Below are positions 35,728-44,357 of a stretch of DNA of 64,000 nt, piece by piece; positions within the stretch are counted from its first letter, which is position 1, and each line of letters starts with the position of its first letter. Source of the DNA: Neopusillimonas maritima (lineage in GTDB: Bacteria; Pseudomonadota; Gammaproteobacteria; Burkholderiales; Burkholderiaceae_B); assembly GCF_040930455.2 (NCBI RefSeq), contig NZ_CP170494.1. The stretch is one strand, 5' to 3'. Below the pieces are notes generated by a model, which worked only from the letters and a program-made list of their open reading frames with translations, ran no database searches and was not told where the DNA came from. A program made the translations under genes and the position numbers.

Positions 35728-36720
35728 TTAGTGGCTGCTGTTATGCGCTTGCAGGCCCAGGCGTTCGAATAGTTTTTGGTCTTCAACAAACTGCGGATTG
35801 CCGGTAGTCAGCAATTTCTCGCCGTAAAAAATGGAGTTGGCGCCCGCCAGGAAGCACAGTGTTTGCATGGTGTCGCTCATTTCCTCGCGCCCGGCGGAAA
35901 GGCGCACGAAAGTACGTGGCATGGTAATGCGGGCAACGGCAATGGTACGAACAAACTCCAACGGGTCAATGTCGTCAGTGCCGAATAATGGGGTGCCTTC
36001 CACTTTAACCAGATTGTTAATGGGGACTGAGTCGGGGTAGGGCGACATATTTGCCAATTGGGCAATCAGCCCAGCCCGTTCGCGGCGTGATTCGCCCAGG
36101 CCGACAATGCCGCCGCAGCACACATTCACACCGGCATTACGAACCCGTTCAAGCGTCTCAAGGCGGTCTTGGTAAGTTCGGGTGGAAATGATTTCCCCAT
36201 AGAACTCGGGCGACGTGTCCAGGTTGTGGTTGTAGTAATCGAGACCCGCCTCTTTTAATTGCTCTGCCTGGCCGTCTTTTAGCATGCCCAGTGTGACACA
36301 GGTTTCCAGACCCAGTGCTTTTACTTCGCGAATCATTTGCGCCACGGCCTCAATTTGGTGTGGTTTGGGTGAGCGCCATGCGGCCCCCATGCAAAAGCGC
36401 TGCGCACCGCCTGCTTTCGCTTGTTTCGCCGCCTCGAGCACTTCCTCTATGGGCATTAATGCTTCCTTTTCAACCCCTGTGTCATAGCGTGCTGATTGAG
36501 GGCAGTAGGAGCAATCTTCCGGGCAGCCGCCGGTTTTAATTGAAAGCAAACTGGATAGTTGCACGCTGTTGGGGTTGTGGTGTTCCCTGTGCGCTGTTTG
36601 CGCCTGAAACATCAGTTCCGGGAATGGAAGTTCGTAGAGCGCCAGAATGCGCTTGATGGTCCATTTTTCGGTGTCGTGCTCTGAGGTGTTCTCGACGAGT
36701 GTTTCAACAAGGGCGTGCAT
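35728..36720 (-). CDS. bioB: Biotin synthase
   Basis: A radical-SAM enzyme that inserts sulfur into dethiobiotin. The cluster motif CPEDCSYCPQSARY (about residues 51-64) binds the 4Fe-4S, NHNLDTSPEFYG and CCGGIVGLGES are conserved, and GANSIFYGEKLLTTGNP is near the end. The frame runs up to 36777, but ATG 36720 (MHALVETLVEN) is the more usual start, giving 330 residues. Other bio genes are not in the window. The upstream 308 bases to the thioesterase start hold only the promoter noted below and no other gene that I can see. Confidence 0.95.
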   Translation of the reverse strand: MHALVETLVENTSEHDTEKWTIKRILALYELPFPELMFQAQTAHREHHNPNSVQLSSLLSIKTGGCPEDCSYCPQSARYDTGVEKEALMPIEEVLEAAKQAKAGGAQRFCMGAAWRSPKPHQIEAVAQMIREVKALGLETCVTLGMLKDGQAEQLKEAGLDYYNHNLDTSPEFYGEIISTRTYQDRLETLERVRNAGVNVCCGGIVGLGESRRERAGLIAQLANMSPYPDSVPINNLVKVEGTPLFGTDDIDPLEFVRTIAVARITMPRTFVRLSAGREEMSDTMQTLCFLAGANSIFYGEKLLTTGNPQFVEDQKLFERLGLQAHNSSH

Positions 36721-36977
36721 GGTTGTTCGATACTTTGAAGTGAATATTAGAAGGCGCCGTGGGCGACCAGGAAACAAAAGTGTATTTAGAGCGCTATGTT
36801 AAGGAGGCGGGGCGTTGGCGGCAAGTTAAAAATAGGGTTTCATTGCGTTAAAAAGTTTCTATTTAGGCTTAAGTTTGATTATGTTTCATTTAATTTCGGT
36901 TAACGCTTTCAATGAAAGGAGGTTTCTGCGCATCCCGTCTATTTGTATCAAAAAGTAATTTACATGGGAAGGTGCAA

Positions 36978-37006
36978 TTGTTGGGAAACCGGTATGATCA
37001 TACTTT
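36978..37006 (+). promoter_or_regulatory. Candidate sigma-70 promoter for the thioesterase gene
   Basis: TTGTTG at 36978 and TACTTT at 37001 are separated by 17 bases, and a GGAG at 37016 lies ten bases before the ATG. Confidence 0.4.
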
Positions 37007-37028
37007 TTACCGATTGGAGCCAATAATA

Positions 37029-37436
37029 ATGACGACGTTTAAACGCGACTTCACTGTTGAGTGGGGCGACTGCGACGATGCCGGCATCGTTTTCTATCCC
37101 AACTTCTTCTACTGGTTCGACAGCACTTTTCAAGCAATGGTGCGCAGTGTGGGCCTGAATCAACGTGAAGTGCGGTCGCGCTTTGGTGCTGTAACGCCGT
37201 TGGTGGATGTCGGTGCGACTTTCAAGTCTCCCGTCACTTACGATGATGTCATTACGGTTTATGCGGAAGTTGAGGAGTGGGCCGAACGCCGGTTTCGTAT
37301 TGCCTATACAGTGAAGTGCGGCGAGCGGCTGGTGGCTACCGGCTTTGAAAAGCGCGCCTGGGCAGTGTACACACCGGAAGGCGGCATAAAGGGTGCCTCC
37401 GTGGCCCCTGAATTCAAGGCTTATTTCCAAAAATAA
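37029..37436 (+). CDS. Acyl-CoA thioesterase, 4-hydroxybenzoyl-CoA thioesterase family
   Basis: A 135-residue hotdog-fold enzyme. The N-terminal VEWGDCDDAGIVFYPNFFYWFD contains the catalytic-Asp motif of 4HBT thioesterases. It would hydrolyse an aromatic acyl-CoA to free acid and CoA. Because it lies next to the feruloyl-CoA genes, a hydroxybenzoyl- or vanilloyl-CoA substrate is plausible, though not shown. The frame extends upstream to 36912, but ATG 37029 has a proper ribosome-binding site and matches the family start. It is convergent with the SDR gene. Confidence 0.87.
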   Translation: MTTFKRDFTVEWGDCDDAGIVFYPNFFYWFDSTFQAMVRSVGLNQREVRSRFGAVTPLVDVGATFKSPVTYDDVITVYAEVEEWAERRFRIAYTVKCGERLVATGFEKRAWAVYTPEGGIKGASVAPEFKAYFQK

Positions 37437-37484
37437 ATGCGTGTTGGGGCGGGGCGGGGTTTTATTCGTCCCGTACCGACCTTC

Positions 37485-38243
37485 TTAGCGTGGAGCCAGA
37501 CGCGTTGCCCCATCCAGACGGATAACCTCACCATTCAGGTATCGGTTGCCAATAATATGCTGAACAAGATCGGCGAATTCGTCGGGTTGGCCCAGGCGCG
37601 GCGGGAACGGAATGGATTTTGCCAATGATTCCTGTACTTCCGGGCTGGCGGTATAGAGCAACGGCGTTAAGAAAATGCCGGGTGCCACAGACATCACCCG
37701 CACGCCAAACTGGGCGAACTCTCGTGCCAGTTGAATCGTAAGCGACACCAGGCCGCCTTTTGATGCGGCGTATGCTGCCTGGCCAATTTGCCCCTCGTAG
37801 GCGGCCACTGAACTGGTAAACAAAATAACACCACGCTCTTCGCCTATCGGGTCAGCCGCGATCATGTCGGCGGCGGCCAGACGCGTCATGTTGAAGGCGC
37901 CGAATAGATTCAAATTCACCACTTTGGTGAACTCTTCCAAAGGCATGGGGCCGTTTTTACCGACAACCCGTTTACCTACCCCGCCGCCTGCACAGTTCAC
38001 CAATACACGCGCAACACCGTGCGCCTCTTTGGCTTGGGCAATAGCTTGAGCAGCACTTTCTTCCGAGGTGACGTCGCAATGAACGGCGAGGCCGTTGATA
38101 CGTTCGGCAACGGCCCGTGCTTTTTCATCCTGCACGTCTAGAATGGCTACGCGCGCACCCTGGGAGGCTAGCTTGAGCGCGGTCGCCTCCCCCAGGCCCG
38201 AGGCGCCGCCGGTAACAATTACGGGAGTGTCTTGCAAGTTCAT
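37485..38243 (-). CDS. SDR-family 3-hydroxyacyl-CoA dehydrogenase-like oxidoreductase
   Basis: A 252-residue short-chain dehydrogenase with the NAD motif TGGASGLGEATA, NCAGGG, the catalytic SerTyrLys set with YAASKGG, and an end EVIRLDGATRLAPR. It resembles the HSD17B10-type 3-hydroxyacyl-CoA dehydrogenases. Downstream of feruloyl-CoA synthase and an amidohydrolase, it is a candidate for oxidising the 3-hydroxyphenylpropionyl-CoA intermediate of a beta-oxidative hydroxycinnamate route. It starts 14 bases after the amidohydrolase stop. Confidence 0.88.
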   Translation of the reverse strand: MNLQDTPVIVTGGASGLGEATALKLASQGARVAILDVQDEKARAVAERINGLAVHCDVTSEESAAQAIAQAKEAHGVARVLVNCAGGGVGKRVVGKNGPMPLEEFTKVVNLNLFGAFNMTRLAAADMIAADPIGEERGVILFTSSVAAYEGQIGQAAYAASKGGLVSLTIQLAREFAQFGVRVMSVAPGIFLTPLLYTASPEVQESLAKSIPFPPRLGQPDEFADLVQHIIGNRYLNGEVIRLDGATRLAPR

Positions 38244-38256
38244 AAGAGGCGTTCCT

Positions 38257-39192
38257 TTAGCAACAGCCGTCGAGAGTGGGCGGTTTCAAACGCGCATAAC
38301 GACCGTAAACAGGGTCATCGTTCAGTCGCAACACACGAACCGCGTTGTCTCGCAGAATAAGGGGCTTGACCTCGTCGCGAATGCCGATTTTCTCGAAATC
38401 GGCCAGCCAGCGGTCGGGTGTGAGCACGGGGAAGTCTGAACCAAACAGCATTTTGTCTTTCAGAATGGTGTTGGCGTATTGAATCAGAATGGGTGGAAAG
38501 TATTTCGGCGACCATCCAGATAGGTCGATATATACCTGGGGTTTATGTGTGGCCACTGCCAAAGCGTTTTCCTGCCAGGGGAATGAGGGGTGGGCAATAA
38601 TAATCGGCATGTCCGGGAAGTCGACTGCAACGTCGTCCAGGAACATGGGGTCGGAGTATTTCAGGCGTACGCCGCCACCCCCACGCATACGCGCACCCAC
38701 ACCGGTTTGGCCGCTGTGGAAAATAGCTGGCAAGGCATGTTCGGCAATCACTTCATACAGGTCGTAAGCTGCGCGGTCGTTGGGATAAAACTCTTGTGAC
38801 GAAGGGTGGAACTTGAAACCGCGAATACCGTAGTCTTCAATAAGGCGTCGTGCCTCACGCACGCCCATTTTTCCGCGCAACGGGTCGATGCTTGCGAAGG
38901 GAATCAGCACATCGCGGTGTTTGGCAACCTCTTCGGCAACCTCTTCATTGCTGATACGGACTTGGCCGTTGGCGCGCTCGGTATCAACAGTGAAAATGAC
39001 CGCCATCATGTTACGTTCACGGTAGTACTGGGCCGTTTCTTCTATGGTGGGCCGGGGCATTTTTTCTTTGAAATATTCCGCCATGGCCTTGTCGAATGCA
39101 ATCGCTACTTCATCGGGCGGATTCCGTGTTGAAACGGTGGCGTGCGTGTGGATATCAATGGCAACAAGGGAGTCCTGCTTTTGTTCAGTCAT
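38257..39192 (-). CDS. Amidohydrolase-2 family metal-dependent hydrolase
   Basis: A 311-residue TIM-barrel hydrolase. Metal ligands are in AIDIHTHATV (HxH near residue 15), GFKFHPSSQEF, PAIFHSGQTG, IIAHPSFPW and FGSDFPVLTP. Relatives in hydroxycinnamate gene clusters are proposed to cleave beta-ketoacyl-CoA in a retro-Claisen step, which fits its place between feruloyl-CoA synthase and an SDR. Decarboxylase (ACMSD-like) chemistry is the alternative. The protein ends in LDGCC, an unusual Cys pair. Confidence 0.85.
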   Translation of the reverse strand: MTEQKQDSLVAIDIHTHATVSTRNPPDEVAIAFDKAMAEYFKEKMPRPTIEETAQYYRERNMMAVIFTVDTERANGQVRISNEEVAEEVAKHRDVLIPFASIDPLRGKMGVREARRLIEDYGIRGFKFHPSSQEFYPNDRAAYDLYEVIAEHALPAIFHSGQTGVGARMRGGGGVRLKYSDPMFLDDVAVDFPDMPIIIAHPSFPWQENALAVATHKPQVYIDLSGWSPKYFPPILIQYANTILKDKMLFGSDFPVLTPDRWLADFEKIGIRDEVKPLILRDNAVRVLRLNDDPVYGRYARLKPPTLDGCC

Positions 39193-39236
39193 CTAAATCA
39201 GTCCTTCGCGTTCAAAAGTAGATAGAGCGTCTCAGT

Positions 39237-41108
39237 TCAAGATGTTGCCATTCTATCTTGCAAACGCAGTACGGTTGAGCCGGGTTTGTCGGCGTAAAGT
39301 TGCTCGACGAGTTCGGCACGTGTACGCAATACGGTGCGTTGATTAATAGAACCTTTGTCGGTCATCTCGCCCAGTTCCATAACGGGGGGATCACGCAAAA
39401 TAATGGCTCGCGTAATACGATTGGAGCTGCCTGTGGCTTTCGCACCCAGTTCGTTCAGGAGATTTTGAGCCCATTGTTGAACGTCGGGGTTGCCGGCAAT
39501 GTCCTGTGTGCCGGCGTTGTCGGTCAACGTTGGTGAAAGTGCGGTTGCGGCGGGCAGAAGGAACAGCATCATGCCCAGTTCGTCGCGGTCGTGGCCCGTA
39601 ACAACGGCGTCGTGAATATAGGGGGCACCCGCCGCAATAATGCTGGAACGCAAGGCGCCCACGTTTACCCACGTGCCGCTTATTAACTTGAAATCTTCGG
39701 CAATGCGCCCGTCAAAGCGCAAGCCTTCTTCCGGATGCTCGGGGTTAATAAAGGTGGCGGCATCGCCGCTGCAGAAATAACCTTCTTCATCGAATGCTTC
39801 CGCAGTCAGTTCTGGTTGGCGCCAATAACCCGGCGTGATATTCGGCCCCTTGTAGCGTACCTCCAGTTTGTCGGCCACGGGTGCCAGTTTGACTTCACAA
39901 CCAGGGGCGGGATTCCCGATCACACCGGCCTGCCAGTCGGGCAGGTGCGCCGTAATGGCAAAAGGGGCGGTTTCTGTTTGCCCCAGCGCGGTGGTCATAG
40001 GAATACGCATACCCACGGTTTGAATGGCCAATTCATCGATGGTTTGTTTAAGTGGCCCCGGCAACGCGGCACCGCAAGGGAAAATAAGCTTCAGGTTCTT
40101 GAAGAATTGTTCGCGCAGCGCAGTGTCACGCTTCATGGCGTGTGCCAGCATTTCCAGGCCTTTGGGAACCGTGTAGTGAATGGTGGAAGGGATTTCGCGC
40201 AGATTGCGAATGGTTTCCGCCATGCCGTCGGGCGTGGGTTTGCCATCATCTATATACATGGTGCCGCCGTTGTACAGCACGATGCCAAAGTTATTGTTTC
40301 CAGCGGCTGTATGATGCCAGGGCAGCCAGTCGACCAAAACCGGTGGGTCATCTTTGGCAAACAAATAGCATTGGATGAACATCTGCTGGTTGCTGGTAAG
40401 CATGCCATGTGTATTCACAACGGCTTTGGGCAGTTTTGTAGAGCCCGATGTGAACAGAAACTTGGCAATGGTTTCATGGCTGACGGCCTGATGGGCGCTT
40501 TCAACCTGTTCGGTAACAGGCGTTTTTTCCAGAGTATCGAAAGTGGTGCAATGGCGACCTTCAAGGTTGCCTTCCATAAAAATCAGTTCCAGATCTTCCG
40601 GCACCGCCATTTCTATTGCATGCGCATAACGGTCGGCGTGCTGCGCAAACACCACGCCGGGGGTAAGAAGTTTTACGGCATGCTGAACGCGATCGGCGCT
40701 GCGCGACAGTAACGAATAGGCCGGCGAAATGGGCGCGAACGGAATACCTACATGTTGTGCGGCCAGCATCATCAGTGCGCTTTCAATGCTGTTTTCCGAC
40801 AAAATCATTAAAGGTCGGTCGGCGCTCAGATTACGGTCGAGCAGGGCTTGTGCGATATGCAGAACACGCTTCAAAGCGCTTGCATAGCTTAGATGCACCC
40901 ATTCACCTTGCGCGTTGCGGCGTGCAAGAAACGTGCGATCAGGTGCCTTATTTGCCCAGTAAACCAGTGCTTCCGTATAGCAGCGCAGATAAGGCTGCAG
41001 AGGTTCGGGGGAGCGCAGCACATAACCGCCGTCGGCGCGTTTTTCAACATGGCTGGTGTAAGGCCCAAACGCCACGGGGCGAAATTTCGCATTGGCAAGA
41101 CTATTCAT
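39237..41108 (-). CDS. fcs: Feruloyl-CoA synthase
   Basis: A 623-residue ANL-family adenylating enzyme that makes feruloyl-, caffeoyl- or coumaroyl-CoA from the free acids and CoA. The AMP-binding loop is FTSGSTKLPKAVVNTH (about 215-230), and GQTETAPFAIT, PGYWRQPELTAEAFDEEGYFCSGDA and the variant C-terminal domain RITRAIILRDPPV fit feruloyl-CoA synthase. It is first in a minus-strand run with an amidohydrolase and an SDR, and divergent from a MarR gene with a palindromic operator between them. Confidence 0.9.
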   Translation of the reverse strand: MNSLANAKFRPVAFGPYTSHVEKRADGGYVLRSPEPLQPYLRCYTEALVYWANKAPDRTFLARRNAQGEWVHLSYASALKRVLHIAQALLDRNLSADRPLMILSENSIESALMMLAAQHVGIPFAPISPAYSLLSRSADRVQHAVKLLTPGVVFAQHADRYAHAIEMAVPEDLELIFMEGNLEGRHCTTFDTLEKTPVTEQVESAHQAVSHETIAKFLFTSGSTKLPKAVVNTHGMLTSNQQMFIQCYLFAKDDPPVLVDWLPWHHTAAGNNNFGIVLYNGGTMYIDDGKPTPDGMAETIRNLREIPSTIHYTVPKGLEMLAHAMKRDTALREQFFKNLKLIFPCGAALPGPLKQTIDELAIQTVGMRIPMTTALGQTETAPFAITAHLPDWQAGVIGNPAPGCEVKLAPVADKLEVRYKGPNITPGYWRQPELTAEAFDEEGYFCSGDAATFINPEHPEEGLRFDGRIAEDFKLISGTWVNVGALRSSIIAAGAPYIHDAVVTGHDRDELGMMLFLLPAATALSPTLTDNAGTQDIAGNPDVQQWAQNLLNELGAKATGSSNRITRAIILRDPPVMELGEMTDKGSINQRTVLRTRAELVEQLYADKPGSTVLRLQDRMATS

Positions 41109-41186
41109 TCGTGTCTCCGGTGTTGCTATTTCGGGGCTATTATTAAGGGTAGTTTCTTATTGTTCCCGAAAAATAGATTCTGTACA

Positions 41187-41205
41187 TTGTTAATCAGGTT
41201 AACAA
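41187..41205. promoter_or_regulatory. MarR-type operator between fcs and its regulator
   Basis: A perfect 7-bp inverted repeat TTGTTAA/TTAACAA with a 5-bp spacer. It lies 79 bases before the fcs start and 90 bases before the regulator start, the usual place for a MarR site. Confidence 0.6.
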
Positions 41206-41294
41206 TATGCGAAATGTTATATTTTTGAAAATCCATATTCTATAAGTGCAAACCCTTGGTTAATTCATTTTCCCCCTCTACTGACGCCTTTGAA

Positions 41295-41735
41295 ATGGCC
41301 GATACGCCATTGACCTATGTTGATTTGCAACGCGATTCTTTAGGTTATGCAATTAAGCGCGCGCAGGTGCGCTCTTATGACGTGTTGTTTTCTGTGATGG
41401 GGCCGGAAAGCCTTACCCCGGGTCGAATGACCGCTTTAAGTATCGTCGCCACCCAGCCGGGAATCAACCAGACTGTATTAGCCGATATGCTCGGTATTAC
41501 GCGGGCGGGGGCAGTGAAGGTAATTGATTCACTCGAGGCATTGGGCTATGTGGAACGCAATACCATGCCGGATGACCGCCGCAGTTATGCTTTGGGCGTT
41601 ACGCAAAAAGGGCTCGATGAATTGAAGCGCTTGAATGTATTGAACCGGGAATTTGAGAAGCGCATCGCGCAGCGCTTAAGCTCGGATGAGCGACGCTTGT
41701 TAATGGACTTGTTAGAACGTGTGGCGGTTGATTGA
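41295..41735 (+). CDS. MarR-family transcriptional regulator of the hydroxycinnamate cluster
   Basis: A 146-residue MarR winged-helix protein. The recognition region QTVLADMLGITRAGAVKVIDSLEALGYVER and the wing DDRRSYALGVTQKG are clear. In related clusters such regulators (FerR, CouR or HcaR) are released from DNA by a hydroxycinnamoyl-CoA thioester; here this is inferred from its divergence from fcs. The frame is open to a TTG at 41256, but ATG 41295 gives the better N-terminus. Confidence 0.87.
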   Translation: MADTPLTYVDLQRDSLGYAIKRAQVRSYDVLFSVMGPESLTPGRMTALSIVATQPGINQTVLADMLGITRAGAVKVIDSLEALGYVERNTMPDDRRSYALGVTQKGLDELKRLNVLNREFEKRIAQRLSSDERRLLMDLLERVAVD

Positions 41736-41840
41736 GGCAAAGATTCCGTTCGGTGCCTGATTGCTTTGCGCCGGCCGGCGGTGTATCCAGCCGGATCCTT
41801 ATTTGGTCCGGCTGGTCGTATCGACAAGGGGTGCTGAGGC

Positions 41841-42719
41841 TTAGAAAACCCTGTTAAGAGACAGGTTGGCTGACTGCACTGTTGCCGTCCCGGTACTGCT
41901 GCCGATTAAAGAGCCGCTGTACGTATTGGGTGAGCCGGGGTTGTTATAGGTGGAGTAATAGTTCGCTGTTTTGTCTTGCGTCACACTGTACGTATAGCTG
42001 AAGTCCAGGAACCACGACTTATCAAGGTAATACGTGCCACCCAGCATCACTGCGGCACCCCAAACCCACTGACTTGCGGAGAAGCTTTGCGCAGAGCCTG
42101 AAATGTCAGTGCGGGTGCCGTTGATATCGGCAAAACCTACAAGATCGTTAATATTCGTATTGACCTGCGATAGTGTGGGGCCAACGCCAAAATAAACCGT
42201 ACCCCTGTTAAAAGCATGGCCGAAATACGGAATCAGTGAGAACTGGTGGTTAACCGTTTTTTGGTAAGAGCGGGCAATGGCGTTGCCGGTGAACGGTGTG
42301 CCGTTTGAAAAGGAGCCATACTGCGGGATTCGAATGAAGTCCTTGGTTGCTGTTGTGCCGCCCAAGTAGTTGTATGAAAACTTGACGCCCCACAGGTAAT
42401 CGGTGCCTTGCAGTTTCTCAAAGTAGCCGGCTTGCAAGGCAGGTGAAATGGAATTTACCGTGTCCATGCCGATACCCACGGGTGGGCCTCCGGCGGTGCC
42501 TTTGGAAACGAGCGCACCCGTTGCCGTGTTGGTGACTGTTGAAGTCCCTGTTGCTTCCAGTTTCTGGTTTTTAAATTGAGTCGAGTTGGCGCCGAATCCT
42601 AAGCCGAAATAAATGCCGGAGTCCGGCACCAATGATGTCGAGTTGGTTTGTGCAGTTGCCAATGCTGAATAGCCGGAAAACAAAGGGATTATCAACCCCA
42701 GAAGAACTGCCTTTTTCAT
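41841..42719 (-). CDS. Outer-membrane beta-barrel protein
   Basis: A 292-residue exported protein. A signal peptide of about 23 residues (MKKAVLLGLIIPLFSGYSA) is followed by many alternating, aromatic-rich strands (GIYFGLGFGAN, YLWGVKFSYNYLGG, YLDKSWFLDFSYTYSV). It ends in SANLSLNRVF; the final Phe is the usual signal for BAM-dependent outer-membrane insertion. Eight to ten strands seem likely, as in OmpW or opacity-like proteins. The function is unknown. A run of ten C (minus strand) lies 41-50 bases upstream of its ATG, see findings. Confidence 0.8.
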   Translation of the reverse strand: MKKAVLLGLIIPLFSGYSALATAQTNSTSLVPDSGIYFGLGFGANSTQFKNQKLEATGTSTVTNTATGALVSKGTAGGPPVGIGMDTVNSISPALQAGYFEKLQGTDYLWGVKFSYNYLGGTTATKDFIRIPQYGSFSNGTPFTGNAIARSYQKTVNHQFSLIPYFGHAFNRGTVYFGVGPTLSQVNTNINDLVGFADINGTRTDISGSAQSFSASQWVWGAAVMLGGTYYLDKSWFLDFSYTYSVTQDKTANYYSTYNNPGSPNTYSGSLIGSSTGTATVQSANLSLNRVF

Positions 42720-42759
42720 TATCAGAAGCCTATAAAGGTACTGTGATTAACTCGTTAGA

Positions 42760-42769
42760 GGGGGGGGGG
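42760..42769. repeat. Homopolymeric G10/C10 tract upstream of the outer-membrane gene
   Basis: Ten consecutive G on the plus strand (C on the coding strand of the outer-membrane gene) lie in its presumed promoter or leader. Such tracts mutate by slipped-strand replication. Confidence 0.85.
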
Positions 42770-42813
42770 TGAGTGTAATGTGAAGTACCCTGGGGGGCAA
42801 GATAAAGGACGAA

Positions 42814-42846
42814 AAAAAAGCACTTACATGATGCAAGTGCTTTTTT
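42814..42846 (-). terminator. Rho-independent terminator, probably the original tRNA-operon terminator
   Basis: Stem AGCACTT/AAGTGCT with A-run and T-run flanks works on either strand. It lies 12 bases left of attL. Before prophage insertion this would have been just beyond the tRNA-Asp 3' end, in the direction of that operon. Confidence 0.75.
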
Positions 42847-42857
42847 ACTGAATTCTT

Positions 42858-42871
42858 TGGCGGAGCGGACG
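42858..42871. other. attL: attL core, copy of the tRNA-Asp 3' end
   Basis: TGGCGGAGCGGACG is identical to the complement of the last 14 bases of the tRNA-Asp gene at 60609-60622, including the CCA end. It marks the left junction of the prophage. Confidence 0.85.
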
Positions 42872-42988
42872 ACCGCCAAGTAATAATCTCAGAAAGTTTT
42901 AGTTAGTCTATAGATCGTATCTTTGCACGGTATATAGAAATAAAGATAGTCCATTTTGATTCCAGAATTTATCATTGAAGCTACGCAA

Positions 42989-43010
42989 AAATGTGGGGCT
43001 CATTGTGGGG
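42989..43010. promoter_or_regulatory. Integrase arm-type sites, left pair
   Basis: Two TGTGGGG sequences, at 42992 and 43004, are spaced 12 bases apart. A matching pair with the same spacing and orientation lies next to attR. Confidence 0.5.
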
Positions 43011-43020
43011 TCGAAAGGTC

Positions 43021-44256
43021 ATGGTTAAGATTACAGACAGGCAAGCGCAAGCGATTAAACCGGGCGGCAAGGCTATCCCGGCAGGCGTTACCGGTCTGAC
43101 ACTGCAGCCGGGCAAAACCGCAGGCTCCGGCAAATGGACGCTTCGCTTTGTCTCTCCGGTGACGGGCAAACGCCGGGACATGGGCTTGGGTGCCTATCCT
43201 GATACCGGCGTTGCCGAGGCGATTGCATCGGCCCTGGCTGCCAGACAGCAGATCGCCAGCGGTGTTGACCCCATCGAAGCCAAAAAGGAACTGTCCGAAA
43301 TTCCGACATTCGAGGCGGCATCCAGAAAGCGCTGGGATGAGGTGAAGAAGGGCTTTCGCAACGAAAAGCACATTACCCAGTGGATCGGTACGCTGGAGCA
43401 GCACGTATTTCCCCATATTGGCACCGTAAAGGTCGACAAGCTTGACCCCAGGCGCTTCGCCGACGTGTTGCGCCCCATCTGGTTGACGATCCCCGAAACA
43501 GCACGACGCGTTAAGCAACGGTGTGCCGATGTGATGGCCTGGGCATGGGCCCATGGCTATGTGACAAGTAACCCCCTGGATGTTACCGACCGGCTGCTTG
43601 CTGCGCAGCCGACCCCGACGAATCACCAACCGGCCATGCCGTGGGCACAGGTTGGCAGTTTTGTAAGAGCGAGTTTGATGGTTGAGCCGCTCTTGGGTGC
43701 CCGGGCTGCGCTTTTGTTCGTCATTCTGACCGCGGCTCGATCTGGCGAGGTGAGAGCCGCTACCTGGGAAGAAATCGACCTCGATGCCAAGTTGTGGACA
43801 GTGCCCGCCGGTCGTATGAAGGCAAACATGATGCACCGTGTGCCACTGTCTGACGCCGCTGTTGATCTGCTGCAAAGGCAGGGAGAGCGTAAGGCCGGGC
43901 AGCTGGTGTTTCCATCCATGCGCGGTAAAGAGTTGTCTGACATGGCGCTGACTGTACTGTTACGCAAGGCCCAGGCTGTTAGCGACGTTCCCGGGCGGGT
44001 GGCCACAGCGCATGGGTTTCGGTCATCCTTCCGGGATTGGGCCGCTGATAACGGCTACGGTAAAGACATTGCTGAGCGTGCTCTTGCTCACGTCATAGGC
44101 AACAAAACGCAGCGCGCTTACGAGCGTACGGATTTGTTCGATGCCAGGCGGACCATGATGCAGAACTGGTCGAACTTCGTTTTTTCCGACCAAAGCAATG
44201 TAGTGCCAATCAACCAAAAGACGGGAACGAATGGCAGCCGATCTTATTTAGACTGA
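43021..44256 (+). CDS. int: P4-type tyrosine integrase
   Basis: A 411-residue site-specific recombinase. The N-terminal DUF4102-like arm-binding domain (about 1-90) has KWTLRFVSPVTGKRRDMGLGAYPD, the core-binding region follows (about 100-190), and the catalytic domain has Arg in LTAARSGEVRAATWEE, HGFRSSFRDWA (HxxR), ALAHVIGN and the Tyr nucleophile in KTQRAYERTD. It should integrate the element into tRNA-Asp, as attL lies 150 bases upstream. ATG 43021 is preferred over the upstream frame start at 42991, which covers the arm sites. Confidence 0.93.
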   Translation: MVKITDRQAQAIKPGGKAIPAGVTGLTLQPGKTAGSGKWTLRFVSPVTGKRRDMGLGAYPDTGVAEAIASALAARQQIASGVDPIEAKKELSEIPTFEAASRKRWDEVKKGFRNEKHITQWIGTLEQHVFPHIGTVKVDKLDPRRFADVLRPIWLTIPETARRVKQRCADVMAWAWAHGYVTSNPLDVTDRLLAAQPTPTNHQPAMPWAQVGSFVRASLMVEPLLGARAALLFVILTAARSGEVRAATWEEIDLDAKLWTVPAGRMKANMMHRVPLSDAAVDLLQRQGERKAGQLVFPSMRGKELSDMALTVLLRKAQAVSDVPGRVATAHGFRSSFRDWAADNGYGKDIAERALAHVIGNKTQRAYERTDLFDARRTMMQNWSNFVFSDQSNVVPINQKTGTNGSRSYLD

Positions 44257-44357
44257 TCGTATTTATTACCGCGCCCGACGGATTCGGGCAAAGCGGGGGC
44301 GCTTGGTACGGCAATACCGCTCGCCCCCTAACCATCATCACTACCAAGGAGTAAACG

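Noticed and set aside
39735..40712. A 325-codon plus-strand frame antisense to fcs
   Set aside because: The sequence is His/Gly/Phe-rich as expected from the reverse of a coding gene, with no recognisable domain. fcs accounts for the region.
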